Source of the DNA: Altererythrobacter sp.
Lineage (GTDB): Bacteria > Pseudomonadota > Alphaproteobacteria > Sphingomonadales > Sphingomonadaceae
Reading direction: 5' to 3'
Assembly: GCA_011524425.1 (NCBI GenBank)
Contig: WTKI01000396.1
Location: 3,178 to 21,263, forward strand
Length of the DNA: 18,086 bases
Each line of letters starts with the position of its first letter. Within the stretch, counting starts at the first letter, position 1. A program made the translations under genes and the position numbers. Below, in pieces: positions 8,337-15,543 of the stretch. The notes under the pieces were generated by a model that searched no databases, was not told where the DNA came from, and saw only the letters and a list, made by a program, of their open reading frames with translations.

Positions 8337-9416
8337 TCAAACCGTGCGGTTCTTGGAAGCGAGAGATTGCAAACTCATCATTGTACGATCGAGTAGAAAA
8401 CCGATCAGACCAATCACAACTACCGCGAACATGATCCGAGCCAAGCTGAGCGAGCTTCCGTTCTGGAATTCATCCCACACAAACTTACCCAGACCCGGGT
8501 TCTGCGCCAGCATCTCTGCCGCGATAAGAACCATCCAGCCCACGCCCAGTGACAGCCGCATACCAGTGAAAATGTAAGGCAAAGACGCTGGCAGCACCAA
8601 CCGGGTGAGCTTTGCAAACCAGCCGAGGCGCAGCACTTTGCCCACATTGAGCAAGTCCTTGTCGATCGAGCTCGTGCCAACCGCCGTGTTGATCAAGGTC
8701 GGCCAAAGCGAACACAGCATCACAACCAATGCAGAAATCACGAAGGCTTTCGGCAGTAAAGGATCCGCGCTTGTGATCATGGCGGAAATGACCATCGTCA
8801 CAATCGGCAGCCATGCCAGTGGGCTGACGGGCTTCATGATCTGGATCAGCGGGTTGATCGCCGCGTTGAAACGCGATGACAGGCCTGCCATCAATCCGAT
8901 CGGCACAGCAAAGATCGTCGCAAGCACAAAACCAAGCGCAACTGTTTGCAGCGATGTAAAAATCTGATCGAGGAATGTCGGCGGCCCGGCATATTCGAAA
9001 TCGCGCACGGCGCCAGGATTGCCCGCCGCAATAGCTGCTGCATTGTTAGCATCCTGCTGAGCGTAGAACGCCGCTTCAGCCTCCTTGGCAGCTCCGTATT
9101 CGGTATATAGTCCTGCTCCCGCTTCAGCCACTTCAAACGGCCCTGGCAGCGTGCCCAGGGAGGTGTCGACCTGAGGTGCCAACACCGCCCAGAGCCCGAG
9201 AAATGATACAATCCCTACGATCGGCCAGAGAAGATCGGACGCGAAGCCCTTCACCTTTGCCAGCACAGGATTAGGCGGAGCCTGTTCCGTCTCGCTGGTT
9301 TCAGGTGAGCTTTCCACTTCAACCGCGGCATCTGCCAAGGTTTCGGTTGGAGAAACGCTTTCAGTCTCTGCCTGCATGCTGGAAGGCTCATTTGGATCTA
9401 GATAAGCAGTCGCCAT
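8337..9416 (-). CDS. nrtB: Nitrate ABC transporter permease
   Basis: Inner-membrane subunit of the nitrate importer, 359 residues, longer than the roughly 280 usual for cyanobacterial NrtB. The extra length has two parts: an acidic, Ser/Thr/Glu-rich N-terminus (about 1-50) before the first membrane segment (about 61-80), and an Ala/Glu-rich loop (about 97-145) before the second. The rest is a binding-protein-dependent permease domain with several hydrophobic segments. The coupling region around VGKVLRLGWFAKLTRLVLPA (258-277) corresponds to the EAA loop that contacts the ATPase. The ATG at 9416 has AGGAG nine bases upstream. It follows nrtA by 47 bases and precedes the ATPase gene by 11. Confidence 0.93.
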   Translation of the reverse strand: MATAYLDPNEPSSMQAETESVSPTETLADAAVEVESSPETSETEQAPPNPVLAKVKGFASDLLWPIVGIVSFLGLWAVLAPQVDTSLGTLPGPFEVAEAGAGLYTEYGAAKEAEAAFYAQQDANNAAAIAAGNPGAVRDFEYAGPPTFLDQIFTSLQTVALGFVLATIFAVPIGLMAGLSSRFNAAINPLIQIMKPVSPLAWLPIVTMVISAMITSADPLLPKAFVISALVVMLCSLWPTLINTAVGTSSIDKDLLNVGKVLRLGWFAKLTRLVLPASLPYIFTGMRLSLGVGWMVLIAAEMLAQNPGLGKFVWDEFQNGSSLSLARIMFAVVVIGLIGFLLDRTMMSLQSLASKNRTV

Positions 9417-9463
9417 GGCGCCTGTCTCCTCGTCGTAGGGATCTTGAGTTTCTGCGTAAGCGA

Positions 9464-10891
9464 CTAGCTGCCGCTGACGCCCGCAGCTGTCACGCTCTGA
9501 CCTTGCTTAAGGCCGATCGGGAATTTGCTGAGGTATTCGTTAGGCTTCGAACCATCATAAGTGATGCCATCGATAAAGCCGTCCTGTTCACCGCGATAAC
9601 CGTCGGTTTCTGGCACGCTCTCAGCCGGGATCACACCGTCTTCGACAAGCTTGTTTGCAGCGGCGAGATAAAGGTCGGGACGGTACACCGCTTTAGCAGT
9701 GTCAGCATACCATTCATCGCTCTTGTCTTCTGAAATCTGGCCCCATCGGCGCATTTGCGTGAGGTACCAAACCGCATCGGAATAATACGGATAACCCGCG
9801 AATTTGTCGAAGAAGATATTGAAGCCTTCAGCTTCGCGAGTGTCGCCCGGTTCGAACGTGAAAACACCTGACATTGAAGCTGCAATCACTTCAGCATCTG
9901 CCCCCACATAATTTGGACGCGCAAGGATTTCCACGGCTTCCTGACGATTTGCGCCGCCATCTGCATCAAGCCATTGCTGCGCTTTAATGATGGCCCGCAG
10001 CATAGCTGCCGTAGTTGCAGGATATTTCTCAGCGAAGTCTTCGCGCAGGCCAAAGACTTTCTCCGGGTTATCATTCCAGATCTGATCGTCAGTGATCACC
10101 GGAACACCGATTTTCTTGAAAACGGCCGCCTGGTTCCAAGGCTCACCAACGCAATAACCTTCAATTGTGCCCGCTTCCAATGTTGCTGGCATCTGTGGAG
10201 GAGGTGTCACGGACAGTTTTACGTCAGCGTCGATTACGCCCTGCACATCTCCGTCTGAATAGTAACCCGGCTTCAAGCCACCAGCCGCAAGCCAGTAGCG
10301 CAGTTCGTAATTGTGCGTGCTTACAGGGAACACCATTCCCATGTTGAACGGCTTACCCTGAGCTTCAAATTCTGCCACTACAGGCTTCAAATGCTCAGCA
10401 GAGATCGGGTGCTGAGGACGTCCATCTTCCATCTTCGGTAGATCGTCCTTGATCATGTCCCAGACCTTATTCGACAGCGTGATGGCATTGCCATTAAGGT
10501 CAAGGCTAAGCGGCGCGATCAGATCAGCCTTCGTGCCGTATCCGATAGTTGCCGCCAAAGGTTGGCCTGCCAGCATGTGAGCGCCGTCAAGCTGCCCCCC
10601 GATGACGCCGTCAAGCAGGACTTTCCAGTTGGCTTGTGGCTCAAGCGTTACGTTCAAGCCTTCCTCTGCAAAGAAGCCTTTCTCTTTGGCGATGGCCAGC
10701 GGAGCCATGTCTGTCAGTTTGATGAATCCGAGCTTGAGATTTGGCTTCTCAACCGCGCCGTCAATGCTAGCGGCAACAACCTGTTCCCCGTCAGCTTCCG
10801 CTCCGCCGCCGCAGCCTGCCAGCGCTACGCTGGCCAAAACTGCTGCGATCATTCCGCGGCGATCAAACTTTAGACCCTTAAATCCACTCAT
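9464..10891 (-). CDS. nrtA: Nitrate ABC transporter substrate-binding lipoprotein
   Basis: Captures nitrate (possibly nitrite) in the periplasm and hands it to NrtB. It has 475 residues from the ATG at 10891. The frame is open further upstream to a TTG at 10993, but only the ATG start gives a proper lipoprotein signal: charged N-terminus, hydrophobic core and lipobox LAGC with C27. The longer frame would also read through the leader hairpins. Family-typical stretches are LNGNAITLSN (132-141), HNYELRYWL (193-201) and YCVGEPWN (246-253), all closely repeated in the NasS paralogue upstream. W89, in ANWKVLLDG, may be the ligand-contact tryptophan known in this family. It is the first structural gene of the operon, directly downstream of the antitermination leader. 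Confidence 0.95.
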   Translation of the reverse strand: MSGFKGLKFDRRGMIAAVLASVALAGCGGGAEADGEQVVAASIDGAVEKPNLKLGFIKLTDMAPLAIAKEKGFFAEEGLNVTLEPQANWKVLLDGVIGGQLDGAHMLAGQPLAATIGYGTKADLIAPLSLDLNGNAITLSNKVWDMIKDDLPKMEDGRPQHPISAEHLKPVVAEFEAQGKPFNMGMVFPVSTHNYELRYWLAAGGLKPGYYSDGDVQGVIDADVKLSVTPPPQMPATLEAGTIEGYCVGEPWNQAAVFKKIGVPVITDDQIWNDNPEKVFGLREDFAEKYPATTAAMLRAIIKAQQWLDADGGANRQEAVEILARPNYVGADAEVIAASMSGVFTFEPGDTREAEGFNIFFDKFAGYPYYSDAVWYLTQMRRWGQISEDKSDEWYADTAKAVYRPDLYLAAANKLVEDGVIPAESVPETDGYRGEQDGFIDGITYDGSKPNEYLSKFPIGLKQGQSVTAAGVSGS

Positions 10892-10919
10892 CACTGTTTC
10901 CCGTATTAGTGGAGCACAC

Positions 10920-10967
10920 AAAAAAACCGCCTCGACACGAACCCTAAAAAGGGTCCTGATCGGGCGG
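10920..10967 (-). terminator. Intrinsic terminator in the nitrate-operon leader (attenuator)
   Basis: On the minus strand CCGCC (10967-10963) pairs with GGCGG (10931-10927), continued by CGA/UCG across a bulged A. An inner ACCC/GGGU helix closes a loop UUUUUA. Seven U (10926-10920) follow immediately. This is a textbook intrinsic terminator placed 28 bases before the nrtA ATG, so it works as an attenuator rather than an end-of-operon signal. Its 5' arm is shared with the second ANTAR hairpin, so the two structures cannot form together. Confidence 0.88.
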
Positions 10968-10979
10968 CTTCGGTGCCAC
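10964..10979 (-). promoter_or_regulatory. ANTAR-target hairpin P2 (antiterminator)
   Basis: GUGGC (10979-10975) pairs with GCCGC (10968-10964), one pair being U-G, and closes the six-base loop ACCGAA. The loop has A at position 1 and G at position 4, the signature of RNA hairpins bound by ANTAR-domain proteins. Four of the five bases of the 3' arm (10967-10964) belong to the 5' arm of the terminator. Stabilising this hairpin would therefore prevent termination. The geometry is seen directly; binding by NasT is inferred from the family. Confidence 0.8.
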
Positions 10980-11011
10980 ACAATGTTGCTCAAAGAGATG
11001 GAGCTATGAAA

Positions 11012-11031
11012 GAAATCCTTCTTTGGATTTC
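11012..11031 (-). promoter_or_regulatory. ANTAR-target hairpin P1
   Basis: GAAAUCC (11031-11025) and GGAUUUC (11018-11012) form a perfect seven-base-pair stem around the six-base loop AAAGAA, again with A at 1 and G at 4. A lower helix GGAGC (11037-11033) with GCUCC (11004-11000) can extend it across an internal loop. It lies 32 bases before P2. Two such hairpins in tandem, the second overlapping a terminator, is the known arrangement for NasR/NasT-controlled leaders. Confidence 0.82.
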
Positions 11032-11064
11032 CGCTCCGTGTGCGAATCGAATAACCGATAGGCT

Positions 11065-11080
11065 GGCTAGTTGCAAACCA
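11065..11080 (-). promoter_or_regulatory. Candidate sigma-54-type promoter of the nrtA operon
   Basis: The minus-strand sequence TGGTTTGCAACTAGCC has the invariant GG and GC separated by ten bases, plus matches to T1, G7 and T12 of the -24/-12 consensus. About seven of eleven specified positions agree. A start about 12 bases downstream would put the transcript roughly 24 bases before hairpin P1, a sensible place. An alternative sigma-70 reading (TTGCAA, then TATTCG after 17 bases) is weaker at -10. Nitrogen-assimilation operons are often sigma-54/NtrC controlled, but rpoN is not in the window, so this is tentative. Confidence 0.35.
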
Positions 11081-11089
11081 CTTTTTGCA
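11072..11089. repeat. 18-base inverted repeat, possible operator
   Basis: TGCAAA, six bases, then TTTGCA: perfect six-base arms just after the nasS stop codon, overlapping the candidate promoter. It is shaped like a site for a dimeric regulator. It resembles an NtrC site (TGCACC and GGTGCA half-sites) only loosely in sequence and spacing. Function unknown. Confidence 0.4.
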
Positions 11090-11097
11090 CCGCAGTA

Positions 11098-12306
11098 TTA
11101 TTTTTGCGATGCAATATATTGCTCCAGCCGGTCTGGATCGAAACTTTCCGAGTCAAAAAACTCGTTACTTTCCAGAATGATAGATCCCTGTTGAGCAGTT
11201 GCAGTTAGGGGTGTGGATAAACTGCCTTCAACCTTGGAACTTGCCCCTGGCAACAGATCGCCCGTGCCCATCAGCGCTGAACGATAAACTCCTGGCCTGA
11301 ATACATTCGCAGCCGCTTCAGCCTGTTTCGGATCATACTCGAGGCCGTCCCAACGCACCATCTGGCTATAGAGCCATTCCGCCTGACTAACCCATGGGAA
11401 GTTTGCAGCTTCACGATACTGGAACATGAAGTCGCAATATTCAACCGGGGCGCAGCCCTGGCTCAATACGAGACGGTCGGAGATGGCCCGATGGACAATT
11501 TCTGCTGGCGCATCGCAATATTCAGGGCGAGCAAGAATCTTCGCGTTCATATCCCAGTTTTCGGGATTGACGAAGTTCTCGCCAGCCTTGCGCATGGCTC
11601 TAATCAAGCCCTCGACTGAGGGCGATATTTCTTCGAGTCGTTCTGCACGAAGCGCAAGGACTTTCTCAACGCCTCTGCGCCAGATCTGCGCGGTAGCCAA
11701 TACGATGTGACCGGCGCCGCGTTCCACGGCCATGCTGTTCCATGGCTCCCCGACACATGATCCATCGATTTCACCGGCCTCTAGAGCATCAGCGCTGAAC
11801 GGCGGTGCAACGGTTACGATTTCCACATCATCATCGGGCCGAATGCCGCATGCTGACAGCCAATAACGCAGCATGTAATTGTGGCTAGAATAACGGTGGA
11901 CGACGCCAAACCGGAGCTTCTTGCCGCTGCTTTTTGCGCGCTCAGCTACTGCCTTTAGCTTGGCACCCAAGGCAAACGGGTCGGCGAGTGTCCCTGCGGT
12001 CCCCAATGCATGAGCTAGCCGGTTCGATACCGTTAAAGCATTGCCATTTAGGCCCAACACAAAGGGTGCCGCTAACTGCTGTGCGGGGCGACCGCGACCC
12101 AAACTCGTCGCAATCGCAAGCGGCGCTAGCAGATGCGCCGCGTCACTATGGCCATAAAGGAGACGATCGAGCACAGTCGCCCAGGAAACATCCCGGACAA
12201 AGCTCAGATTAAGCCCCTCCTCTTCCGCGTAGCCATGTTCCTTCGCCAAAATTGGCAGACAAGCATCGACTAGCGGCAAGAACCCTATTTTCAGTTCGCG
12301 TGTCAC
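11098..12306 (-). CDS. nasS: Nitrate/nitrite sensor NasS, NrtA-like, cytoplasmic
   Basis: A 402-residue paralogue of the NrtA lipoprotein. The shared stretches are LNGNALTVSN (86-95), HNYMLRYWL (142-150) and SCVGEPWN (183-190). Unlike NrtA it starts directly with the mature fold (MTRELKIGFLPL) and has no signal peptide or lipobox, so it should stay in the cytoplasm. In the known NasS/NasT system, NasS holds NasT inactive without nitrate or nitrite and releases it when ligand binds. The start is GTG at 12306, overlapping the nasT stop as GTGA, with AGGGGG six bases upstream. The gene pair and the ANTAR leader immediately downstream make this role firm. It is not an importer subunit of its own, since the only permease and ATPase belong to the neighbouring nrtA operon. 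Confidence 0.92.
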   Translation of the reverse strand: MTRELKIGFLPLVDACLPILAKEHGYAEEEGLNLSFVRDVSWATVLDRLLYGHSDAAHLLAPLAIATSLGRGRPAQQLAAPFVLGLNGNALTVSNRLAHALGTAGTLADPFALGAKLKAVAERAKSSGKKLRFGVVHRYSSHNYMLRYWLSACGIRPDDDVEIVTVAPPFSADALEAGEIDGSCVGEPWNSMAVERGAGHIVLATAQIWRRGVEKVLALRAERLEEISPSVEGLIRAMRKAGENFVNPENWDMNAKILARPEYCDAPAEIVHRAISDRLVLSQGCAPVEYCDFMFQYREAANFPWVSQAEWLYSQMVRWDGLEYDPKQAEAAANVFRPGVYRSALMGTGDLLPGASSKVEGSLSTPLTATAQQGSIILESNEFFDSESFDPDRLEQYIASQK

Positions 12307-12884
12307 AACTCGCCCCCTAGCATTTCATGCGCTGTCACTATTGATTCCGCGATAGTGACAATTCGCCTGTTCGACGACATCGCTTTTTGCCGCAGTTCAG
12401 CATAGGCTTCCGGTTCGCTTATTTTGCGGCTGTCCATAAGGATGCGTTTTGCTTTGTCGATCGTTTCCCTTTGAGCGAGTTTGCCTTTGGCTTCGGCCAG
12501 ATCGGCTTCCAAACGGGCGAACGCATTGAAACGCCGCATAGTCAAATCGAGCAATGGACGAATGCGATTGGCAGCAAGACCGTCTACGACATAAGCCGAG
12601 ACACCAGCATCTATTGAAGCAGCAATGGAATCATCGTCACTCTCGTCAACGAACATCGCGATAGGGCGATCGAGCGCACGGCTGACCGCAAAATATTCTT
12701 CAAGAACGTCACGCGACGGGTTACCGAGGTCCATAAGCACCACATCCGGTCCGATATTCGCGATCCGGCTGAGCAAGCCGTCGCGCGAAGTCACTGTGAA
12801 TATTTCACATTCATCAAGTGACGCGAGACCTTCCTCGATTATCGAGGCACGCGCAGCACTTTCATCGATTATGACGATCCTCAT
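12303..12884 (-). CDS. nasT: ANTAR-domain transcription antiterminator NasT
   Basis: A 193-residue protein with a receiver-like domain (about 1-120) and a C-terminal ANTAR RNA-binding domain (about 128-189, including AKRILMDSRKISEPEAYAEL and the downstream LRQKAM...TIAESIV pattern). In the receiver part D7, E8 and D52 are present, but the usual conserved lysine near residue 100 is not (AYVVDGL), fitting control by NasS binding rather than phosphorylation. The start at 12884 is chosen because MRIVIIDES is the normal beginning of such domains. The open frame extends to 13028 with unrelated residues, and a GTG at 12899 is an alternative. No strong ribosome binding site is seen. The likely target RNA is the pair of hexaloop hairpins at 10964-11031. 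Confidence 0.93.
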   Translation of the reverse strand: MRIVIIDESAARASIIEEGLASLDECEIFTVTSRDGLLSRIANIGPDVVLMDLGNPSRDVLEEYFAVSRALDRPIAMFVDESDDDSIAASIDAGVSAYVVDGLAANRIRPLLDLTMRRFNAFARLEADLAEAKGKLAQRETIDKAKRILMDSRKISEPEAYAELRQKAMSSNRRIVTIAESIVTAHEMLGGEL

Positions 12885-13093
12885 AAAAACTATGTGCACC
12901 GCAGCAAAGCCCTTGTGCAAGTGCGAATTCGAATTCCAGCATGCAATTCTCGCAATTGAAAATTGGTTTTGAGCAATGGTGGTGCGAGGCCAAGCTTGTT
13001 CGCTTAGCGAGGAAACCTCCCCGGCCACTTCCGGTCTTGCATCAGGATAGCCATTCCTTTTCCAAGCCCACTAAACTGCACGGTGAAACTCGC
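12885..13093. other. Divergent intergenic region between nasT and the serine hydrolase
   Basis: These 209 bases must hold the promoters of nasT (leftward) and of the lipoprotein gene (rightward). I could not identify a convincing -35/-10 or -24/-12 pair in either direction. It contains a 12-base palindrome GAATTCGAATTC at 12925-12936 and TGCAC/GTGCA arms about 15 bases apart near 12895-12919, either of which could be a regulator site. The region looks AT-richer than the coding sequence around it. No small gene or RNA was recognised. Confidence 0.5.
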
Positions 13094-14392
13094 ATGAACA
13101 CAAAATCGATCTGCTTGCCATTGATTGCACTCGCCCTTGTGGGATGCGTTTCCCCAACCGACCCCGAGCCAGTTTCCGAAGTTGCAGCTGATAGTGAGGC
13201 AGCTCCAACGGCACGTTATTCCGAAGCTGATGAAGCGGAATATTTGCGCCGCTTCCAACAACTGCTTGAAGATTCTCGAGTTGGCGCCGGCCTGACGGCG
13301 TACGATCCGCTGGAACCTGTCGCAGGTTCGAATGCACATACGCCGTTACCGTTGGCGCAGAACAAGGCGCTGTCAGATGAAGCTATTCAAGCGGCCCGGA
13401 GCTACGCAGCTGAGCGCTCAAGCTCAGCATTCATAATCTGGCAAGACGGTGCCATCCAGCATCAGAGCTATTTCGGTGACTTCGATGCCGAGACGCCCAT
13501 CGTATCCAAATCGCTGGCAAAACCTGTGACCGCGCTTCTGATTGGCCGTGCCCTTAAAGAAGGCCATATCCAGTCGCTCGATCAACCCGTGGCTGATTTC
13601 ATCACGGAATGGAAAGATGATGAGGGACGCTCAAAAATTCTCATCCGCCATTTGCTGGACATGCGTACAGGGCTCCTGCCGCAAGGGTTTAACGCAGATC
13701 CCGATGATATTCTCAACCGCGCTTATCTCCACCCACGCCATGATGAAGTGATCATCAATGACTACCCGATGACGCATGTGCCCGGTGAACGTTATGAGTA
13801 TTCCAACGCCAATTCTGAACTTGTTGCACCCGTCATAGAACGTGCCACAGGAGTGCGTTACGGAGACTTTCTGTCTCAGTCCTTGCTAAAACCGATCGGC
13901 GCAATGGGTGGAAGTATCTGGACCAACCGCGAAGGTGGCACGGCGCATTCGGGCTGTTGTCTGCTTTTGCCTGCTCAAACCTGGGTCCGCATGGGTATGC
14001 TGCTGCTCAATGATGGTGTTTGGGAGGGCGAGCGTCTTTTGCCGGAGGGGTATGTCGCAGAAATGCGTCAAGGAACTGCCGAGAACCCTTATTATGGCCT
14101 CGGTGTATGGCTCACTGGTCCTTACATTTCAAAACGGGGATTTGCTCATCCTGATGTACCCTTTGGCAAGGTTGATCATGCCGAAGCCTATCTCGACAAG
14201 GACTTATTCCTCTTCGACGGCAATTCCAATCAAGTCGTTTACATGATCCCGTCGCAAAACATGATTGTGCTTCGGACGGGTTCTACACCCCCTAAGGACA
14301 GCCCATGGGACAACACATTGCTGCCTAATCTGCTTATCCGGGATTCTGTCGAGCAGTCAGGCAGAAAACTGCCTGAGCCCCAGCCGCGCTAG
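13094..14392 (+). CDS. Serine hydrolase lipoprotein, class C beta-lactamase-like family
   Basis: A 432-residue protein of the serine beta-lactamase / penicillin-binding-like family (Pfam beta-lactamase), of the kind that includes esterases, peptidases and 6-aminohexanoate-dimer hydrolase. The catalytic motifs are S140-L-A-K143 (SxxK), Y236-S-N238 (YxN) and H285-S-G287 (in place of the KTG box). The N-terminus is a lipoprotein signal with lipobox LVGC (C18), followed by a Pro/Glu/Ala-rich tether (about 20-45), so the enzyme is probably anchored to a membrane facing the periplasm. The start at 13094 is chosen for that signal; the open frame runs back to 12941 without a signal. It is the only plus-strand gene here and is not linked in function to its neighbours by anything visible. 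The natural substrate is unknown; antibiotic resistance should not be assumed. Confidence 0.88.
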   Translation: MNTKSICLPLIALALVGCVSPTDPEPVSEVAADSEAAPTARYSEADEAEYLRRFQQLLEDSRVGAGLTAYDPLEPVAGSNAHTPLPLAQNKALSDEAIQAARSYAAERSSSAFIIWQDGAIQHQSYFGDFDAETPIVSKSLAKPVTALLIGRALKEGHIQSLDQPVADFITEWKDDEGRSKILIRHLLDMRTGLLPQGFNADPDDILNRAYLHPRHDEVIINDYPMTHVPGERYEYSNANSELVAPVIERATGVRYGDFLSQSLLKPIGAMGGSIWTNREGGTAHSGCCLLLPAQTWVRMGMLLLNDGVWEGERLLPEGYVAEMRQGTAENPYYGLGVWLTGPYISKRGFAHPDVPFGKVDHAEAYLDKDLFLFDGNSNQVVYMIPSQNMIVLRTGSTPPKDSPWDNTLLPNLLIRDSVEQSGRKLPEPQPR

Positions 14393-15543
14393 CGTTCTTG
14401 CAAGCTCTGAGAGACAGTCTTGGAAATAGGCTTGGTAATATAAGCCCACACGGTTGACTTGCCGGTGAGGATTTCTGCGGTTGCCGTCATGCCAGGCTGC
14501 AAGACAATAGGATCACGATCGCCGGGTTGACGCATGGATGACGTGTCCACTTCAAGATTAACTCTATAATAGGTCTCTGCCGTTCCATCCGGTGCTTGCT
14601 CGGTGAGTGTGTCCGGGCTCACAAAAACAACTTCACCGTTGGCAGAGCCGTAGATCGCATTGTCATAGGTCTCAAAGTTCACGCGCGCGCTTTGGCCGGT
14701 TTTGACGAACGCAATATCGCGCGGCGGGACCCGCGCTTCGACAATCAGTCTTTCACCAACAGGAACAATCTGAAGCACTTCTTCACCCGGCCTGACAACA
14801 CCGCCAATCGTTGAGAATTGGACATTCTTGACGATTCCAGCAGTCGGAGCGGTTAGCGATGCAGCATCCAAGCTATCGCGCGCGCGTGTAAGTTGCTGCT
14901 GCGATGCTGCGAGTTCTTCTTCGGTGCGTGTAAACTCGGCTTGCAGATCGCTGATATATTGCGAGCGAATACTGGAAATCTGCCCACGTGTTTCAACAAC
15001 CGAGCGCTGCATGCGGATAATTTCCGACATCGCAACATCACCGGTTTCAACAAGCGGCTGGTTCAGGTCGAGCTCTTGCTGCTGGAGGTTCGCTAGCTGC
15101 TCCAAAGTCGAAATCTCTGATTGCAATGCAGCGCGGCGCCTTTGGTACAAGCGTTGCTGGTTGGCTGTGAATTCGGGAAAGTCTTCTAGCGAGGCCGGGA
15201 ACCGCAATGGGCGATTGAACAGTTCGGCTTGGATACGCGCCATCCGACTTTCCAGAGCGGCCACTTTCGCACGGTTTTCATTGAGTTCCGCGTTCAATTG
15301 AACCGCGTCCAGTTCGACCAGAAGCTCGCCAGCCTCGACTTGCTCGCCTTCACGCACATGGATCCGCGAGATCGACCCGCCCTGTTCGCTTTGGATAATT
15401 TGGACTCGTGCGAAAGGTATGACTTTCCCTGGCGCACGCGTGACTTGATCAAGTTCGGCCCAATGCGACCAGCCGATAAAGAGCACAAGCACGGCAACTA
15501 TTGTGCCGACTATCATCTTCGCTGGTTTGAGCCGGCTATTCAC
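14389..15543 (-). CDS. Type I secretion membrane fusion protein, HlyD family (LapC-like)
   Basis: Periplasmic adaptor linking the ABC exporter to the TolC-type outer membrane channel. It has 384 residues: a short cytoplasmic start, one membrane helix (about 10-26), a lipoyl-like half (GSISRIHVREGEQVEAGELL), a long Gln/Glu/Arg-rich helical hairpin (about 80-215), the returning lipoyl half (LTAPTAGIVKNV) and a beta-barrel domain with the pattern RVPPRDIAFVKTGQSARV. The start is GTG at 15543, overlapping the exporter stop as GTGA, with AGGTGG about seven bases upstream. The stop (TAG) shares the four bases CTAG with the stop of the convergent serine hydrolase gene. Order and overlap with the exporter gene support the role. 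Confidence 0.92.
   Translation of the reverse strand: MNSRLKPAKMIVGTIVAVLVLFIGWSHWAELDQVTRAPGKVIPFARVQIIQSEQGGSISRIHVREGEQVEAGELLVELDAVQLNAELNENRAKVAALESRMARIQAELFNRPLRFPASLEDFPEFTANQQRLYQRRRAALQSEISTLEQLANLQQQELDLNQPLVETGDVAMSEIIRMQRSVVETRGQISSIRSQYISDLQAEFTRTEEELAASQQQLTRARDSLDAASLTAPTAGIVKNVQFSTIGGVVRPGEEVLQIVPVGERLIVEARVPPRDIAFVKTGQSARVNFETYDNAIYGSANGEVVFVSPDTLTEQAPDGTAETYYRVNLEVDTSSMRQPGDRDPIVLQPGMTATAEILTGKSTVWAYITKPISKTVSQSLQER

Noticed and set aside
8326-8340. TTG at 8340 as start of the tandem ATPase
   Set aside because: The ATG at 8325 has a better placed AAGG and avoids overlapping the nrtB stop. The conserved ABC domain begins after it in either case.
10892-10993. N-terminal extension of nrtA to a TTG at 10993
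   Set aside because: It would translate through the P2 hairpin and terminator and would bury the lipoprotein signal peptide 34 residues inside the protein.
10973-11194. Plus-strand small gene across the leader (about 73 codons)
   Set aside because: It runs antisense to the ANTAR leader and the nasS end, and its composition is explained by the hairpins; no domain or convincing start signal.
12913-12955. Sigma-54 promoter for nasT in TGGAATTCGAATTCGCA
   Set aside because: GG and GC are separated by 11 bases rather than the required 10.
12885-13028. N-terminal extension of nasT to 13028
   Set aside because: The extra residues have no similarity to receiver domains, and the normal MRIVIIDES start is at 12884.
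12941-13093. N-terminal extension of the serine hydrolase
   Set aside because: The added residues lack a signal peptide, while the ATG at 13094 begins a clear lipoprotein signal with lipobox.
13094-14392. Beta-lactamase antibiotic resistance gene
   Set aside because: The fold family is broad, and the motifs (SLAK, YSN, HSG) fit esterase or amidase members equally well. Nothing in context suggests resistance.
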